Of a stretch of 64,000 nt of DNA, positions 8,645 to 18,091 are shown in pieces. The position numbers were made by a program, and so were the translations under genes. Source of the DNA: Planctomicrobium piriforme (GTDB lineage Bacteria > Planctomycetota > Planctomycetia > Pirellulales > UBA1268); the NCBI GenBank assembly GCA_945869735.1, contig CAMBPQ010000001.1:1-64000 (forward strand), in the 5' to 3' direction. Positions within the stretch are counted from its first letter, which is position 1; each line of letters begins with the position of its first letter. A model generated the notes under the pieces. It was not told the DNA's origin. It saw only the letters and a program-made list of their open reading frames with translations, and did not search any database.

Positions 8645-10473
8645 TTTTTCGCGATTCCTTTCCTGGCAGCGGCTGGAGCAGCCCCTGCGACCGCGAACAC
8701 CCGCTGGAGTTCATCGAGCGACGTGACGCCCTCGAGGACCAGGGCCATGCCGGCGTCGCGGAGTTGCTTCATGCCGTCTTGGATCGCGGCCTTGCGGACG
8801 ATGGCGGTGTCGGAGCAGGCGGCGATCGCCTTGCGGAACGTGGGACCACTGGCGAGTTCGTGGATCGCCGTGCGGCCCATGTAGCCGGTGCCACCGCAGA
8901 GCCGGCACCCATGTGGCGACGCCTTGCGGAGGTGAGGGAGCTGTTCGGGAGTGAGCCTGAGCCGCGCGAGCAGTTCCGCCGGGGGGGGGTAGTCCTCGCG
9001 GCATTTCGGGCAGAGTTTCCGCACGAGCCGTTGCGACAGCGACCCCACGAGCGTCTTGGCGAGCAGTTGCGGCGGCACACCGCAGGCGAGGATTCGCGCG
9101 ACCGCATCGGCCGCGTCGGAGGCCTTGAGGCTCATGATCACAAACTTGTCTGCATCGGCCAGTTTCACAAGTTCGGCGACCAGCGCCTTGTCGCGGACGT
9201 CGCGGGTGAGAATTACGTTGGGGTAGGTGCGGAGCACGCTGGCGAGCGCGTCGAGCGGGCTGACGCCGGTCCGCGCATCAAACGGCACCGGCTTGACGTT
9301 CTGGATCTCACGGGGAGGCAACGCCGCATCCTCGAGCGAGATGAAGTCACGGAGGAGGCGGTCGGCCGACTGCACAAGCATGTCGAACGTCGTCGTCAGG
9401 CCGGTGCCCGGTGGCGACGAGACGAGGATCAGGCCCCGCTCCACGGCCGTCAGGCCGATCAGCTTTTCAGCGAGCGGTCCGGGCATGCCAAGATCGACGA
9501 GCTTCTTGAACGCGGCGGCCGGCGGTTCGAGTTGGATGACGAGCTGCTCGCCCGTGGGCTGCGCTCGAACGGAGAGCCGGCAGTTACGGGCTTTGCCGTC
9601 GACCTGCAGGAGGAACGGTGTGGCCTTGGCATCGCGTGCCGCCGCTGGCAGCCCGCCGAGCGTCTTCAGTGCCGCGACGACCGCCTGGCCCACCCCGAGG
9701 CTCGACTTCGGCGCCTCGACCCATGACTCCTTGTCCTTGCGGCTCTTGGGCGGCTGGCGGATCCGGGGCTTCTCCCAGACCCCATCGACCTCGTGCCGCA
9801 CGCCCATGCCGGCGGGCTCACAGTCGATGACCAGTGTGGCGGCGCGGGCCATGACGGCCGCGAGCATCGTCTTGCGGGCCTCCTCGAAGCCCGGCAGTTT
9901 CGTCGCCGCCTCCAGCCGGGCGGCGTTCTCGGCCGCGTCCTTGCCGCCGATGGCACCCAGTTGCACCTGCGGGAGCACGTCGCATTCATCGATTTCGGCG
10001 TCGATCTCGATGCCCAAGGGCTGCACGAGCGCGGCGAGGATCCGTCGCGCATGGCCGACGGTGAGCACCTGCTCCGCAGGCGGCAGCGACTTGTTGCGGA
10101 TCAGGGAGTAGGTGATCACCGGGGCAAGCCAGGCGACGAGCAGCAGCACGAGGCCGCCGACCACGGAGGGAATCCACCACGCGAGCAGTGCCACGACGAA
10201 CAGCGGCATGCCGCAGGCAGCGCCCCAGAACGCAGGTGTGAACTTGTGCTTCGTGGCGTCGCGGGAGACCCAGTCGACCGAGCGGATCCAGCCGAGGATG
10301 ATGAGCCAGGAGATCGCCGCGGGCAGGATCGCCAGACCGCCGCCCGCGCCGCGGGTATCCCAGCCCTGCGGCATGACCGCCGGCCAACCGGCGGTGGTGT
10401 CGGCCGCGGCGGCTGGCACGGCGATCGCCGTCGCCACCATGGCCGCTGCGATGCGGCGCGAAAAATCGGGCAT
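8641..10473 (-). CDS. GspE/PilB-like secretion ATPase with degenerate nucleotide site
   Basis: The roughly 610-residue protein has an N-terminal signal or anchor, two or three membrane helices (AISWLIILGWI, PLFVVALLAWWIPSVVGGLVLLLVAWLAPVI), then a GspE-type N2 and ATPase region. The Walker A position reads SSPPGTGLTTTFD, with Leu in place of the P-loop lysine (about residue 350). The Walker B region reads YPNVILTRDVRD rather than DPDVIMVGEIRD. The tetracysteine zinc module of GspE is kept (CPKC and CRLCGGTG). Start is the ATG overlapping the pilT stop (TGATG); a GTG one codon earlier is possible. It may be a structural partner of PilT or another motor rather than an active ATPase (inference). 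Confidence 0.82.
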   Translation of the reverse strand: MPDFSRRIAAAMVATAIAVPAAAADTTAGWPAVMPQGWDTRGAGGGLAILPAAISWLIILGWIRSVDWVSRDATKHKFTPAFWGAACGMPLFVVALLAWWIPSVVGGLVLLLVAWLAPVITYSLIRNKSLPPAEQVLTVGHARRILAALVQPLGIEIDAEIDECDVLPQVQLGAIGGKDAAENAARLEAATKLPGFEEARKTMLAAVMARAATLVIDCEPAGMGVRHEVDGVWEKPRIRQPPKSRKDKESWVEAPKSSLGVGQAVVAALKTLGGLPAAARDAKATPFLLQVDGKARNCRLSVRAQPTGEQLVIQLEPPAAAFKKLVDLGMPGPLAEKLIGLTAVERGLILVSSPPGTGLTTTFDMLVQSADRLLRDFISLEDAALPPREIQNVKPVPFDARTGVSPLDALASVLRTYPNVILTRDVRDKALVAELVKLADADKFVIMSLKASDAADAVARILACGVPPQLLAKTLVGSLSQRLVRKLCPKCREDYPPPAELLARLRLTPEQLPHLRKASPHGCRLCGGTGYMGRTAIHELASGPTFRKAIAACSDTAIVRKAAIQDGMKQLRDAGMALVLEGVTSLDELQRVFAVAGAAPAAARKGIAKK

Positions 10474-11624
10474 CACGACACCCCGATGCCCTTCAACGCC
10501 ATCTCGAGCGCCTCGCGGTTGGGGGCGATCTCCATCGCATCATTGCGGTCGATGAGCTCCTGGTCGATGAGGCTCTTGAGGCTCTGCGTGAAGTCCTGCA
10601 TGCCGTCGCGGAACGATTTCGTGATGTGGTCGGCGAGGAGGTGATCCTGCTCCTCGAGCACGTACTTCCGTACGAGCACGTCGAAGAACATCACCTCGCA
10701 GATCGGTACACGGCTGACGCCGGGCCGAATCGACTTGAGAAGTTTCTGGGCGATGATCCCCTTCATGTTGAAGGCGATGGCGCTACGGATCGAGGGATGC
10801 TCCTCCTGGGGGAAGAGATCGAGGATGCGGCCGATGCAACTGGAGGCACTGGCGGCATGAATCGTACCGAACACGAGGTGCCCGGTCTCAGCGGCGTGGA
10901 TCGCCGTCTTGAAGGTCTCCACGTCGCGGAGCTCGCCCACGAGGATGATGTCGGGATCCTCACGGACCGCGTGCTTCATCCCGATCTCGAAGTTCTTGAC
11001 ATCGGTGCCGATCTCCCGCTGGTTGATCAGGCACTTGTCTTCGGTGAATACGAACTCGATCGGATCCTCGAGCGTGAGGATGTGCTTGCGGTAGGTGCGG
11101 TTGATGTAGTTGAGCATCGAACCGATCGTCGTGCTCTTTCCCGATCCGGTCACGCCGGCGAGCAGCACCATGCCCTGATCGAGCACGCACATCCGCTCGA
11201 TGCTATCGGGCAGGAAGAGCCCCTTGAAGTCGGGAATGGTGTTGTTGACCCGGCGGGCGACCATGCCGAGCGAACCCTGCTGGTAAAGCAGGTTGACGCG
11301 GAACCGCCAGCGAATGTCATCGACCACGCAGGTGTGGGCGAAGTCGCAGCCGCCGTCGGCGTCGAGAATCCGCTTCTGGCGGTCGTCGAGCATCGCGAAG
11401 CAGAGCCGCTGCATCGTTTCGGAATCGATCTTGTCGTGCTTGAGTGGCTGCAGCGACCCCTTCACCCGCATGAACGGCGGCTGATCGACCTTGAGGTGCA
11501 GGTCGCTCCCCTGAAGTCTCACCAGCGCCTCGAAGAGCCTGTCGATCTCGAGACGGCCCGTCTTCTTCAGACCCCGGGTCGGGGTCGGCGAAGATTCGTC
11601 CTGCGGGATATCGGTCGTGGCCAT
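10473..11624 (-). CDS. pilT: Twitching-motility / pilus-retraction ATPase PilT
   Basis: PilT is the hexameric ATPase that retracts type IV pili at the inner membrane. The 383-residue protein has an N-terminal PAS-like region ([18 protein letters not shown]), Walker [11 protein letters not shown] near residue 157, the Asp box [10 protein letters not shown], Walker [13 protein letters not shown] near 230, a His box ([15 protein letters not shown]) and the AIRAG-related stretch near the C-terminus. All catalytic residues are intact, unlike the GspE-like neighbour it overlaps. It lies 21 bp after hisF on the same strand. No pilin, PilB or PilQ gene lies in the window. Confidence 0.94.
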   Translation of the reverse strand: MATTDIPQDESSPTPTRGLKKTGRLEIDRLFEALVRLQGSDLHLKVDQPPFMRVKGSLQPLKHDKIDSETMQRLCFAMLDDRQKRILDADGGCDFAHTCVVDDIRWRFRVNLLYQQGSLGMVARRVNNTIPDFKGLFLPDSIERMCVLDQGMVLLAGVTGSGKSTTIGSMLNYINRTYRKHILTLEDPIEFVFTEDKCLINQREIGTDVKNFEIGMKHAVREDPDIILVGELRDVETFKTAIHAAETGHLVFGTIHAASASSCIGRILDLFPQEEHPSIRSAIAFNMKGIIAQKLLKSIRPGVSRVPICEVMFFDVLVRKYVLEEQDHLLADHITKSFRDGMQDFTQSLKSLIDQELIDRNDAMEIAPNREALEMALKGIGVS

Positions 11625-11645
11625 GGTGGGATCGGCGCGGGGGGG

Positions 11646-12422
11646 TCAGCGGGCGGGGGGGCGGACGGGGATGCCGCGGCTCTCGAAAAGTTCCTTGACC
11701 TGCCGGATCGTACACTGCCCGAAGTGGAAGATGCCAGCGGCCAACACGGCGTCCGCACCACCGCGTTCGACCGCGTCCGCCAGATGCTCTGGAGATCCCG
11801 CGCCACCGCTGGCCACCACCGGGATGCCGACGGCTCGGCTCACGGCGGCGGTGATTTCCAGGTCGTATCCCTCGCGCGTCCCGTCACGGTCCATGCAGGT
11901 GAGCACGATCTCGCCGGCGCCGAGTCGCTCGACCTCGCGAGCCCAGGCGACAGCCTCGAGACCGGTCGGCACACGGCCGCCGTTGACGAACACCTCCCAG
12001 ACCTCGCGGCCGTCCTTGAGCACCCGCTTCGGATCGATGTTGACCACCGTCGCGCAGCTGCCGAGTCGGCCGGCGATCGCGGTGACGAGTTCGGGGGTGC
12101 GGACAGCAGCCGAATTGATGCTCACCTTCTCGGCACCGGCCTGCACCAGTCGGGCTGCATCGTCGAGCGTGCGGATGCCGCCGCCAACCGTGAAGGGCAT
12201 GAAGACTGTTTCTGAGACGCGGCGGACGACGTCGAGCATGATCCCACGGCCCTCGTGGCTCGCTGTGATGTCGAGAAACACAAGTTCGTCGGCACCCGCG
12301 GCTTCGTATCGCGCGGCAACGGCCACGGGATCCCCCGCGTCGACCAAGTCGAGAAACTTCGTGCCCTTCACGACGCGGCCGCGGTCGACGTCGAGGCAGG
12401 GGATGATGCGCTTGGCGAGCAT
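11646..12422 (-). CDS. hisF: Imidazole glycerol phosphate synthase, cyclase subunit HisF
   Basis: HisF uses ammonia from HisH to turn PRFAR into imidazole glycerol phosphate and AICAR, linking histidine and purine synthesis. The 258-residue TIM barrel begins [20 protein letters not shown], with catalytic Asp11 in CLDVD and Asp130-equivalent in [14 protein letters not shown]. The two half-barrel phosphate sites are visible ([10 protein letters not shown] and [11 protein letters not shown]). It is full length, with an ATG start 24 bp after thiG. No hisH or other his gene is nearby, so it sits in a mixed operon. Confidence 0.97.
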   Translation of the reverse strand: MLAKRIIPCLDVDRGRVVKGTKFLDLVDAGDPVAVAARYEAAGADELVFLDITASHEGRGIMLDVVRRVSETVFMPFTVGGGIRTLDDAARLVQAGAEKVSINSAAVRTPELVTAIAGRLGSCATVVNIDPKRVLKDGREVWEVFVNGGRVPTGLEAVAWAREVERLGAGEIVLTCMDRDGTREGYDLEITAAVSRAVGIPVVASGGAGSPEHLADAVERGGADAVLAAGIFHFGQCTIRQVKELFESRGIPVRPPAR

Positions 12423-12446
12423 GGCTTCAGGCGGAGGGAAAGGATG

Positions 12447-13307
12447 TCATGAGCGGGGGCCCGCGATGCTCCCCTCGTCGGGGCTCGACGCCGTCGCGTA
12501 GAGCCGCCGCGGCATGCGGCCTGCAAGGAAGGCGAGCCGGCCGGCACGGCAGCCGGCCCGCATCGCCTCGGCCATCCGCACCGGATCCCTGGCGTGCGCG
12601 ATGGCGGTGTTGAGCAGCACGCCATCAGCGCCCAACTCCATCGCCACCGCCACGTCGCTGGCTGTGCCGACGCCCGCGTCGACGATCACCGGGTAGGACG
12701 GGTCGTCTTCTTTGAGATACTCCAGGCAGATCCGCAGGTTGTTGGCGTTGAGCACGCCTTGGCCCGAGCCGATCGGGCTGCCAGCAGGCATGACGCTCGC
12801 TGCCCCGAGATCCTTGAGCCGTTTGGCGATCACGGGATCGTCGCTGGTGTAGACGAGCACGGTGAACCCATCGGCGACCAGCTTCTCCGTGGCCTCGAGC
12901 GTACCGACCGGATCGGGTAGGAGCGTGCGGCGATCACCGAGCACCTCAAGTTTTACCCACTCCGAACACGCAGAGCCCATGTCGCGGAGCAGTTCGCGGC
13001 CGAGCCTGGCCACACGGACGGCATCGTTGGCCGAGTAGCAGCCGGCCGTGTTGGGCAGGAGCGCATACCGCGTGGAGTCGAGGTGGTCGAGGATGTTTTC
13101 GCCCGCGGCGTTGACGAGCCGCTCACGCCGCACGGCGACGGTCACGCAGTCGGTGCCCGATGCGTCGAGGCAGCGGGCCATCTCAGCGTAGGTCGCATAC
13201 TTGCCGGTGCCGACGATCAGGCGACTGTTGAGCGTGATCCCGCCCACCACGAGCGGAGCGTCGTCTGCCGGTGCGGCCACGGAAGGAATCGCGCTAGACT
13301 GGTTCAT
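12447..13307 (-). CDS. thiG: Thiazole synthase ThiG
   Basis: ThiG forms the thiazole phosphate ring of thiamine from DXP, dehydroglycine and the ThiS thiocarboxylate. The 286-residue barrel begins with [18 protein letters not shown], contains the Schiff-base lysine region VKLEVLGD, and ends with [32 protein letters not shown] start at the ATG preceded by AGGAG five bases upstream; the track adds a GTG two codons earlier. ThiS lies immediately upstream and hisF downstream, all on the minus strand. The length is slightly above the usual 255-265 because of the N-terminal extension. Confidence 0.96.
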   Translation of the reverse strand: MNQSSAIPSVAAPADDAPLVVGGITLNSRLIVGTGKYATYAEMARCLDASGTDCVTVAVRRERLVNAAGENILDHLDSTRYALLPNTAGCYSANDAVRVARLGRELLRDMGSACSEWVKLEVLGDRRTLLPDPVGTLEATEKLVADGFTVLVYTSDDPVIAKRLKDLGAASVMPAGSPIGSGQGVLNANNLRICLEYLKEDDPSYPVIVDAGVGTASDVAVAMELGADGVLLNTAIAHARDPVRMAEAMRAGCRAGRLAFLAGRMPRRLYATASSPDEGSIAGPRS

Positions 13308-13328
13308 CGTCACTCCTCGCCTTGATAG

Positions 13329-13574
13329 TCAGCCGCCACCGACGAACATGACGATCTCGATCTTCTCGCCACCGACGAGCCGGCGGTCGGCGAACCGCCC
13401 GCGGGACACCACCTGACCGTCGACCTCGACGGCCACCGGCCGGCCCGCGAATCCAAGCGCCTCCACGAGATCGTGGAGTGAGGAGCCCGCCGGGGCGAGC
13501 CGCCGCTCTCCGTTTACCGTGACCATCACGTCAGGATTTCCTGCCACGTCGGCGGTCGGCCGCTCGCTCACCAT
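13329..13574 (-). CDS. thiS: Sulfur carrier protein ThiS
   Basis: ThiS is the ubiquitin-like sulfur carrier that delivers sulfide to ThiG as a C-terminal thiocarboxylate. The core VTVNGERRLAPAGSSLHDLVEALG is followed by VAVEVDGQVVSRGRF and the expected C-terminal diglycine (MFVGGG, one extra Gly). With the start used, the 81 residues include about 16 extra at the N-terminus; ATG codon 17 (MVTVNGE) would give the usual size of about 65. It lies 15-20 bp upstream of thiG and starts one base after the previous gene. Confidence 0.93.
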   Translation of the reverse strand: MVSERPTADVAGNPDVMVTVNGERRLAPAGSSLHDLVEALGFAGRPVAVEVDGQVVSRGRFADRRLVGGEKIEIVMFVGGG

Positions 13575-13575
13575 C

Positions 13576-14127
13576 CTACTGCACCTTCGCGCCGCCGCCG
13601 CGGGGCGACGCCTTGGTGATCGGCACGAGCTTGGCCATCACCGGGCCGCCGCCTGCTGGCGGTTGCTGTGCATTCCACGGAATGCCATAGGCGACCGTCA
13701 CGCCGGTCGCCGCGTCGGTGACGTAGAGCACCGACTGGGCCATTCTCGCCCCGGTTGTCCCGCCAAATGCCGCCATGCCGGGCACCAGCAGGAACTTCGG
13801 GTTCTTGACCTTGCCGGGTTTAAAGCCGAGATCTTCGAGCACGTTGTAGCGGTACGACACGCCGAAACCGGACATGGCCTGGTTGAGGACGCCGCCGGTC
13901 AGATCGCCCGTCTCGAAGTCGAGGAGGAAAAAGCCTTCGACGCTCGAGTCGATCGGGGCGGTGCAGACGGCGAACGACTCATGCGATAGCGACGTGACGG
14001 CCGCGGCCCGGGGCAGTGGCGTGGCTGGCCACCACGAGCCGGCGAACAGGCCGACTGCTGCCGAGACGAGGGCCACCGTTGCCACGGCGATACGGGGGCG
14101 CGTGTCGGCTGGGGTGGACGGGGACAT
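13576..14127 (-). CDS. Membrane-anchored hypothetical protein ahead of thiSG
   Basis: The 183-residue protein has one N-terminal hydrophobic segment (IAVATVALVSAAVGLFAGSWW) and a soluble domain, probably extracytoplasmic, with FFLLDFETGDLTGGVLNQ, a phenylalanine-rich strand region and a basic C-terminus. An AAGGAG lies a few bases before the ATG. It is the first gene of the long minus-strand run with thiS, thiG, hisF, pilT and the rest. The family is unknown to me; similar single-anchor proteins are common in planctomycetes. No enzymatic motif is visible. Confidence 0.75.
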   Translation of the reverse strand: MSPSTPADTRPRIAVATVALVSAAVGLFAGSWWPATPLPRAAAVTSLSHESFAVCTAPIDSSVEGFFLLDFETGDLTGGVLNQAMSGFGVSYRYNVLEDLGFKPGKVKNPKFLLVPGMAAFGGTTGARMAQSVLYVTDAATGVTVAYGIPWNAQQPPAGGGPVMAKLVPITKASPRGGGAKVQ

Positions 14128-14220
14128 GCGAGAGGCTCCTTCCTGGATGCGGGACGGACTGAGTTTCTTTCTGGCACGAGGGCGACCAGCGGCAGCTGGG
14201 CACCTTGACGAGTCGTTCGG

Positions 14221-15876
14221 TCAGGGCTCCTTGGCAGGCTCGGCCGCGGCGACCGGGATGATCGAGAGTCGAAACTTACCAATCGTGTGCTGCCCGTCGA
14301 CGTACTGTTGGTCGAGGGTGATCGTCACCGGTGCGCCCGGCTGCAGGGCAGGCTCGGCCGCGACGGTGAATGTCGCCGTGTGCGGCTTGCCGATCCCGCC
14401 GCCGATCGCCCAGCCGGTGTCGGCCTTGTCATCGATCGCCGCGGCGGCGAGATACTTGTCCTGCTCGAAGTCGGCCTTGGCTGCCGAGAACTTGACCGGC
14501 TGAGAGGCGTCATTCCCGCCGGTTGGACCCGCCAGGACGGCGAACGTGCTCAGCACGAAGTTGCCGTTGCCCGCCCGGCCCGGACCCTGCTGTGGCAGCG
14601 CGGGATCGGTGAGCGCCTCGATCTGGAAAGCCTGGGCCTTCACCCCCGCCGGCAAGATCGCCTTGAGCGTGTAGGTGTCTTTGGCGAGCGGTCCGGTGAC
14701 GGTGACGATCCCGTCGGCGGTGATCGTAGCGGTGGCACCGGCCATGCTTGTAAACTCCGTCGGCACCAGGGGCGTGGTGGCCGAGGCCACCGCCGGCTGC
14801 GGCGGGGAAGGCGGCGACGCAGGTACAGGTACAGGTACAGGTACAGGTGGCGGCGGCGGCAAAAGATTGGCTGCGGGCGTGGGCAGGAGCCGGGCTCCGG
14901 CATGGCTGCCGACAAGGATGGTCTTGCCGTCCGGCGCGAAGGCGACGCTCCACACGCTCGATGTGGTCCGCTCCGGACCCTCCTGCTCGCCTTTCGCGGT
15001 GACGTCCCAGAGCTTCACAGCGCCATCGAGACTACCGCTCACCAGTCGCGTGCCGTCGGGAGAGAAGGCGAGCGAGGTCACCCAGTCTTTGTGGCCGGCG
15101 AGGGATGCAAACTCCTTCCCGTCGGACGTGGTCCAGATCCTGATCGTGCGATCGGCGCCGGCGGTCGCGAGCCTGCTGCCGTCGGGAGAGTAGGCCACGG
15201 ACCAGATCGCGTCGCCATGGCCTTCGAGTTTGCCTTTTTCCTCACCCGTCGCCGGATTCCAGAGTTTGATGAGCTTGTCGCTGCCGCCGCTGGCGAGCGT
15301 CTGGCCGTCCCGCGAGAAGGCCACGGTCGTGGCCGCGCCCGCATGGGCCGCGATCGACGTCACCTCAGCGCCCGTGTCGGTGTCCCAGATCACGACGGTG
15401 CCATCCTCGCCGGCAGTGGCCAGTCGCTTGCCGTCGGGGGAGAAAGCGACGGACCGCACCCAGCCTTTGTGCTTCCGGAGGTCGTGCTTCGTGCCGCGGG
15501 TCGCGACGTCCCAGAGTTTCACGAGCCCGTCGTAGCCCGCTGTGGCTGCGAGCCGGCCATCGTCGCTGATCCGCACGCTCCACACGGCGGTGGGATGCCC
15601 GGCGAAGTCACCGATCTTCGCCCCGTCGGCCTTCCAGGCGATGACGCTGCCCGGACGGTAGAGCAGACTGTCGCCACCGGCCGTCACGATCACCTCCCCG
15701 TCGCGCGAGTATTCGCCCGCGATCACCCAACCATGATGATCGGCCAACGTGGCTGCGGCCACCGGTGCGGGATCGTCGGCCAGGGCGGCCGGGCCGATCG
15801 CGGCGGCAACGAGGGCCAAGACGGAGGCAAGTCGCAGTGCGACGAGGTGTCGAATGGAACGGCGGCGTGTGGACAT
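14221..15876 (-). CDS. Exported WD40 beta-propeller protein with C-terminal planctomycete domain
   Basis: The 551-residue protein has a signal peptide (LASVLALVAAAIGPAALADD), then about seven WD40 blades with repeated units such as VAFSPDGKRLATAGEDGTVVIWD, enough for one closed propeller. A low-complexity PVPVPVPVP linker is encoded by a tandem GTACAG hexanucleotide. The C-terminal region of about 200 residues includes AIDDKADTGWAIGGGIGKPH and resembles the non-catalytic module seen in planctomycete DUF1549/DUF1553 proteins. The track starts at 16419; the ATG of MSTRRRSIRH at 15876 restores the signal peptide. It is probably a periplasmic scaffold or ligand-binding protein; the partner is unknown. 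Confidence 0.85.
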   Translation of the reverse strand: MSTRRRSIRHLVALRLASVLALVAAAIGPAALADDPAPVAAATLADHHGWVIAGEYSRDGEVIVTAGGDSLLYRPGSVIAWKADGAKIGDFAGHPTAVWSVRISDDGRLAATAGYDGLVKLWDVATRGTKHDLRKHKGWVRSVAFSPDGKRLATAGEDGTVVIWDTDTGAEVTSIAAHAGAATTVAFSRDGQTLASGGSDKLIKLWNPATGEEKGKLEGHGDAIWSVAYSPDGSRLATAGADRTIRIWTTSDGKEFASLAGHKDWVTSLAFSPDGTRLVSGSLDGAVKLWDVTAKGEQEGPERTTSSVWSVAFAPDGKTILVGSHAGARLLPTPAANLLPPPPPVPVPVPVPASPPSPPQPAVASATTPLVPTEFTSMAGATATITADGIVTVTGPLAKDTYTLKAILPAGVKAQAFQIEALTDPALPQQGPGRAGNGNFVLSTFAVLAGPTGGNDASQPVKFSAAKADFEQDKYLAAAAIDDKADTGWAIGGGIGKPHTATFTVAAEPALQPGAPVTITLDQQYVDGQHTIGKFRLSIIPVAAAEPAKEP

Positions 15877-16012
15877 GGCGACGCGTGACTCGTGGGTGGA
15901 GCAAACAGCCGGGGATCGACCCCGAACCCCAGGAGTATAGTTGGCGGCGAAGCACCGAATCCAACGGCCGGCTGCAGCCGGCGGTGCTTGCCTTCCGCAC
16001 GAGGAGTCTTTC

Positions 16013-17707
16013 ATGGCCGCCCCATCGTCTCCCGCATCATCCACGCCGCGGCGCGGCGCCACCCGCCGAGCCGTCCTCGTCGCCAGCGGCGACCTCCGCG
16101 AGGAGGCCAACCGCGTCTGCTGGCCGGCGCAGAAGGCGATGGAGAAGGATCTCGCCGCCGCCTTCTCCCGCGCGGGCTGGACGCTCGACCGCGGCCATGC
16201 GGTGTCGCGACAGCGCGGCCACGGCTTCATCGCCAGCGCCCGTGAGGGGCTCGACGTCTTCTCACGGATCGATCCCCACGCCCCGCTGGTGGTGGCCGAG
16301 GCGGTCTGGCAATACTCCAACCACGTCCTGCCGGGGCTCACGACGCACCAGGGCCCGATCCTCACCGCGGCCAACTGGTCGGGCCAGTGGCCGGGTCTGG
16401 TCGGCATGCTCAACCTCAACGGTTCGCTCTCGAAGTCGGGGGTGCCCTACTCGTCCGTCTGGGCCGACGACTTCGCGAGCCCAAGCTTCGAGCGGCATCT
16501 CAAGGCTTGGCTCGAAACCCATACCGTGCATCACGACACGAGCCACGTCGTACCCTTCGACCGGGTTCGCGTGCCCCGCGATCTTGTCAGGCAGGCCGAG
16601 ACGCTCGCGGCCGACCTCGTGCGACAGAAGGCCCTGATGGGCGTGTTCGACGAGGGCTGCATGGGGATGGAAAACGCGATCATTCCCGACCGGCTGTTGC
16701 ATGCCACCGGCGTCTTCAAGGAACGCCTTAGCCAGAGCGCGCTCTACCACGAGACGATGCGCACGAGCGAGGCGGAAGCTCGTAAGGTTTTTCAGTGGCT
16801 CGAGAAGACCGGGATGACGTTCCACTTCGGTCGCGACGAAGCCACCGACCTGACGCGGCAGCAGGTGCTGCTCCAGTGCCGCATGTACATCGCCGCACTG
16901 CGGCTGGCCGACCGTTACGGCTGCGACTTGGTCGGCATTCAATACCAGCAGGGACTCAAGGACCTGCTGCCGGCGAGCGATCTCGTGGAGGGCATGCTCA
17001 ACGACTCGAAGCGGCCGCCGGTGACGGCGGAAGGCAGTGCGCGTGTGCTCTTCAAGGGCCGGCCACTCGTCCACTTCAATGAAGTGGACGAGTGCGCGGG
17101 GCTCGACGGCCTGCTCACGCAGCGGGTGCACGAGACCCTCGGCCAGCCGGTCGAGAACACGCTCCACGACATCCGCTGGGGCGACTGGGACCAGTCGCGG
17201 TCCACCAACCAATGGGTGTGGGTGTTCGAGATTTCCGGCGGCGCCCCTCCGGCGCACTTCGTGAGCGGCTGGAAGGGGGCGGAGGGCTTCCGCCAGCCGC
17301 CGATGTATTTCCGGCTCGGCGGCAGCACGCTCGCCGGCGTGAGCAAGCCGGGCGAGATCGTTTGGAGCCGGATCTGGATCGACGGCAGCGGCGGGCATGA
17401 AAAGCTCTGCATGGACATCGGCCGCGCGGAGGTGGTGGCGCTCCCCGAAGCCGAGACCCGCCGCCGGCTCGAAGCGACCACGAGGCAGTGGCCGATCATG
17501 CATGCGGTCACCTACGGCGTATCGCGGGATCAGATGATGGCCCGCCACAAGGCCAACCACGTGCAGGTGGCCTACGCGAAGGATGCCGCCAGCGCCGACC
17601 GGGTGGCGCTGCTCAAGGCAGAACTAGCGCGGAACCTCGGCATCGACGTGTCGTTCTGCGGTACACGAGGCCACGGGGCAACGGCGGCCATGCGCTGGGA
17701 GGCGTGA
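16013..17707 (+). CDS. FucI/AraA-like sugar isomerase
   Basis: The 564-residue protein resembles the L-fucose/L-arabinose isomerase superfamily: an N-terminal Rossmann-like part with [17 protein letters not shown] and [18 protein letters not shown], and a central part with [18 protein letters not shown] and [18 protein letters not shown] that could supply the metal-binding acidic residues. It would interconvert an aldose and a ketose, feeding the xylulokinase-like enzyme encoded 385 bp downstream. The start is the ATG of MAAPSSPAS with GAGGAG seven bases ahead, not the track start at 15941. The substrate cannot be read from the sequence. The family call is moderate; an uncharacterised planctomycete isomerase clade is likely. 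Confidence 0.7.
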   Translation: MAAPSSPASSTPRRGATRRAVLVASGDLREEANRVCWPAQKAMEKDLAAAFSRAGWTLDRGHAVSRQRGHGFIASAREGLDVFSRIDPHAPLVVAEAVWQYSNHVLPGLTTHQGPILTAANWSGQWPGLVGMLNLNGSLSKSGVPYSSVWADDFASPSFERHLKAWLETHTVHHDTSHVVPFDRVRVPRDLVRQAETLAADLVRQKALMGVFDEGCMGMENAIIPDRLLHATGVFKERLSQSALYHETMRTSEAEARKVFQWLEKTGMTFHFGRDEATDLTRQQVLLQCRMYIAALRLADRYGCDLVGIQYQQGLKDLLPASDLVEGMLNDSKRPPVTAEGSARVLFKGRPLVHFNEVDECAGLDGLLTQRVHETLGQPVENTLHDIRWGDWDQSRSTNQWVWVFEISGGAPPAHFVSGWKGAEGFRQPPMYFRLGGSTLAGVSKPGEIVWSRIWIDGSGGHEKLCMDIGRAEVVALPEAETRRRLEATTRQWPIMHAVTYGVSRDQMMARHKANHVQVAYAKDAASADRVALLKAELARNLGIDVSFCGTRGHGATAAMRWEA

Positions 17708-17757
17708 CGCGACGCCGAGCAGTTCGTCGCCTCCCGATCAAGAGCGTGTGCCGCCCG

Positions 17758-17972
17758 ACAGGAAGCCCCAAGCGCGAGCGCGAGGAATGCGGACGGCATT
17801 GAGACGGGTTCCGGATTGGTTCGCCGGCGGTGACATGCTCGGCGCCGGGGGATTTTGCTCCAGGATGCCCGCTTGGCCGACTGGGCGTTGCTGGTGAGTC
17901 GCAAAGATTCCCCGGCGTCTGCGCGTGCCACCCCCGGCTCCTCCCGATCGGGAATCGTTTCGATCATCCGTA
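17758..17972 (+). repeat. Dispersed repeat family B, copy 1 (with GGAAGCCCC cap)
   Basis: The element opens with CAGGAAGCCCCAAGCGCGAG, then GATTGGTTCGCCGGCGGTGA, GGGGGATTTTGCTCCAGGAT, and ends with GTCTGCGCGTGCCACCCCCG and a CGATCGGGAATCG tail. The same order occurs near 31.3 and 63.6 kb, and without the cap near 35.9 kb. It fills most of the 384 bp between the isomerase and kinase genes. No protein-coding potential is apparent. Function is unknown. Confidence 0.8.
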
Positions 17973-18091
17973 CGCCACGCCGAGTCGTGCCCGTGGGTTT
18001 CAACTCGTCGCAATCCACCACGGTTGCACCGACCCCGGGGAAGTGGCGACGATACGCTCGGGACCGACCATTCATCATCGAGACGAGTCAC

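Noticed and set aside
10626-12215. 529-residue plus-strand ORF opposite pilT and hisF
   Set aside because: Shadow spanning two clear minus-strand genes.
14818-14852. GTACAG tandem hexanucleotide as a possible CRISPR or regulatory repeat
   Set aside because: It lies inside the WD40 protein and encodes the PVPVPV linker; unit is too short and has no spacers.
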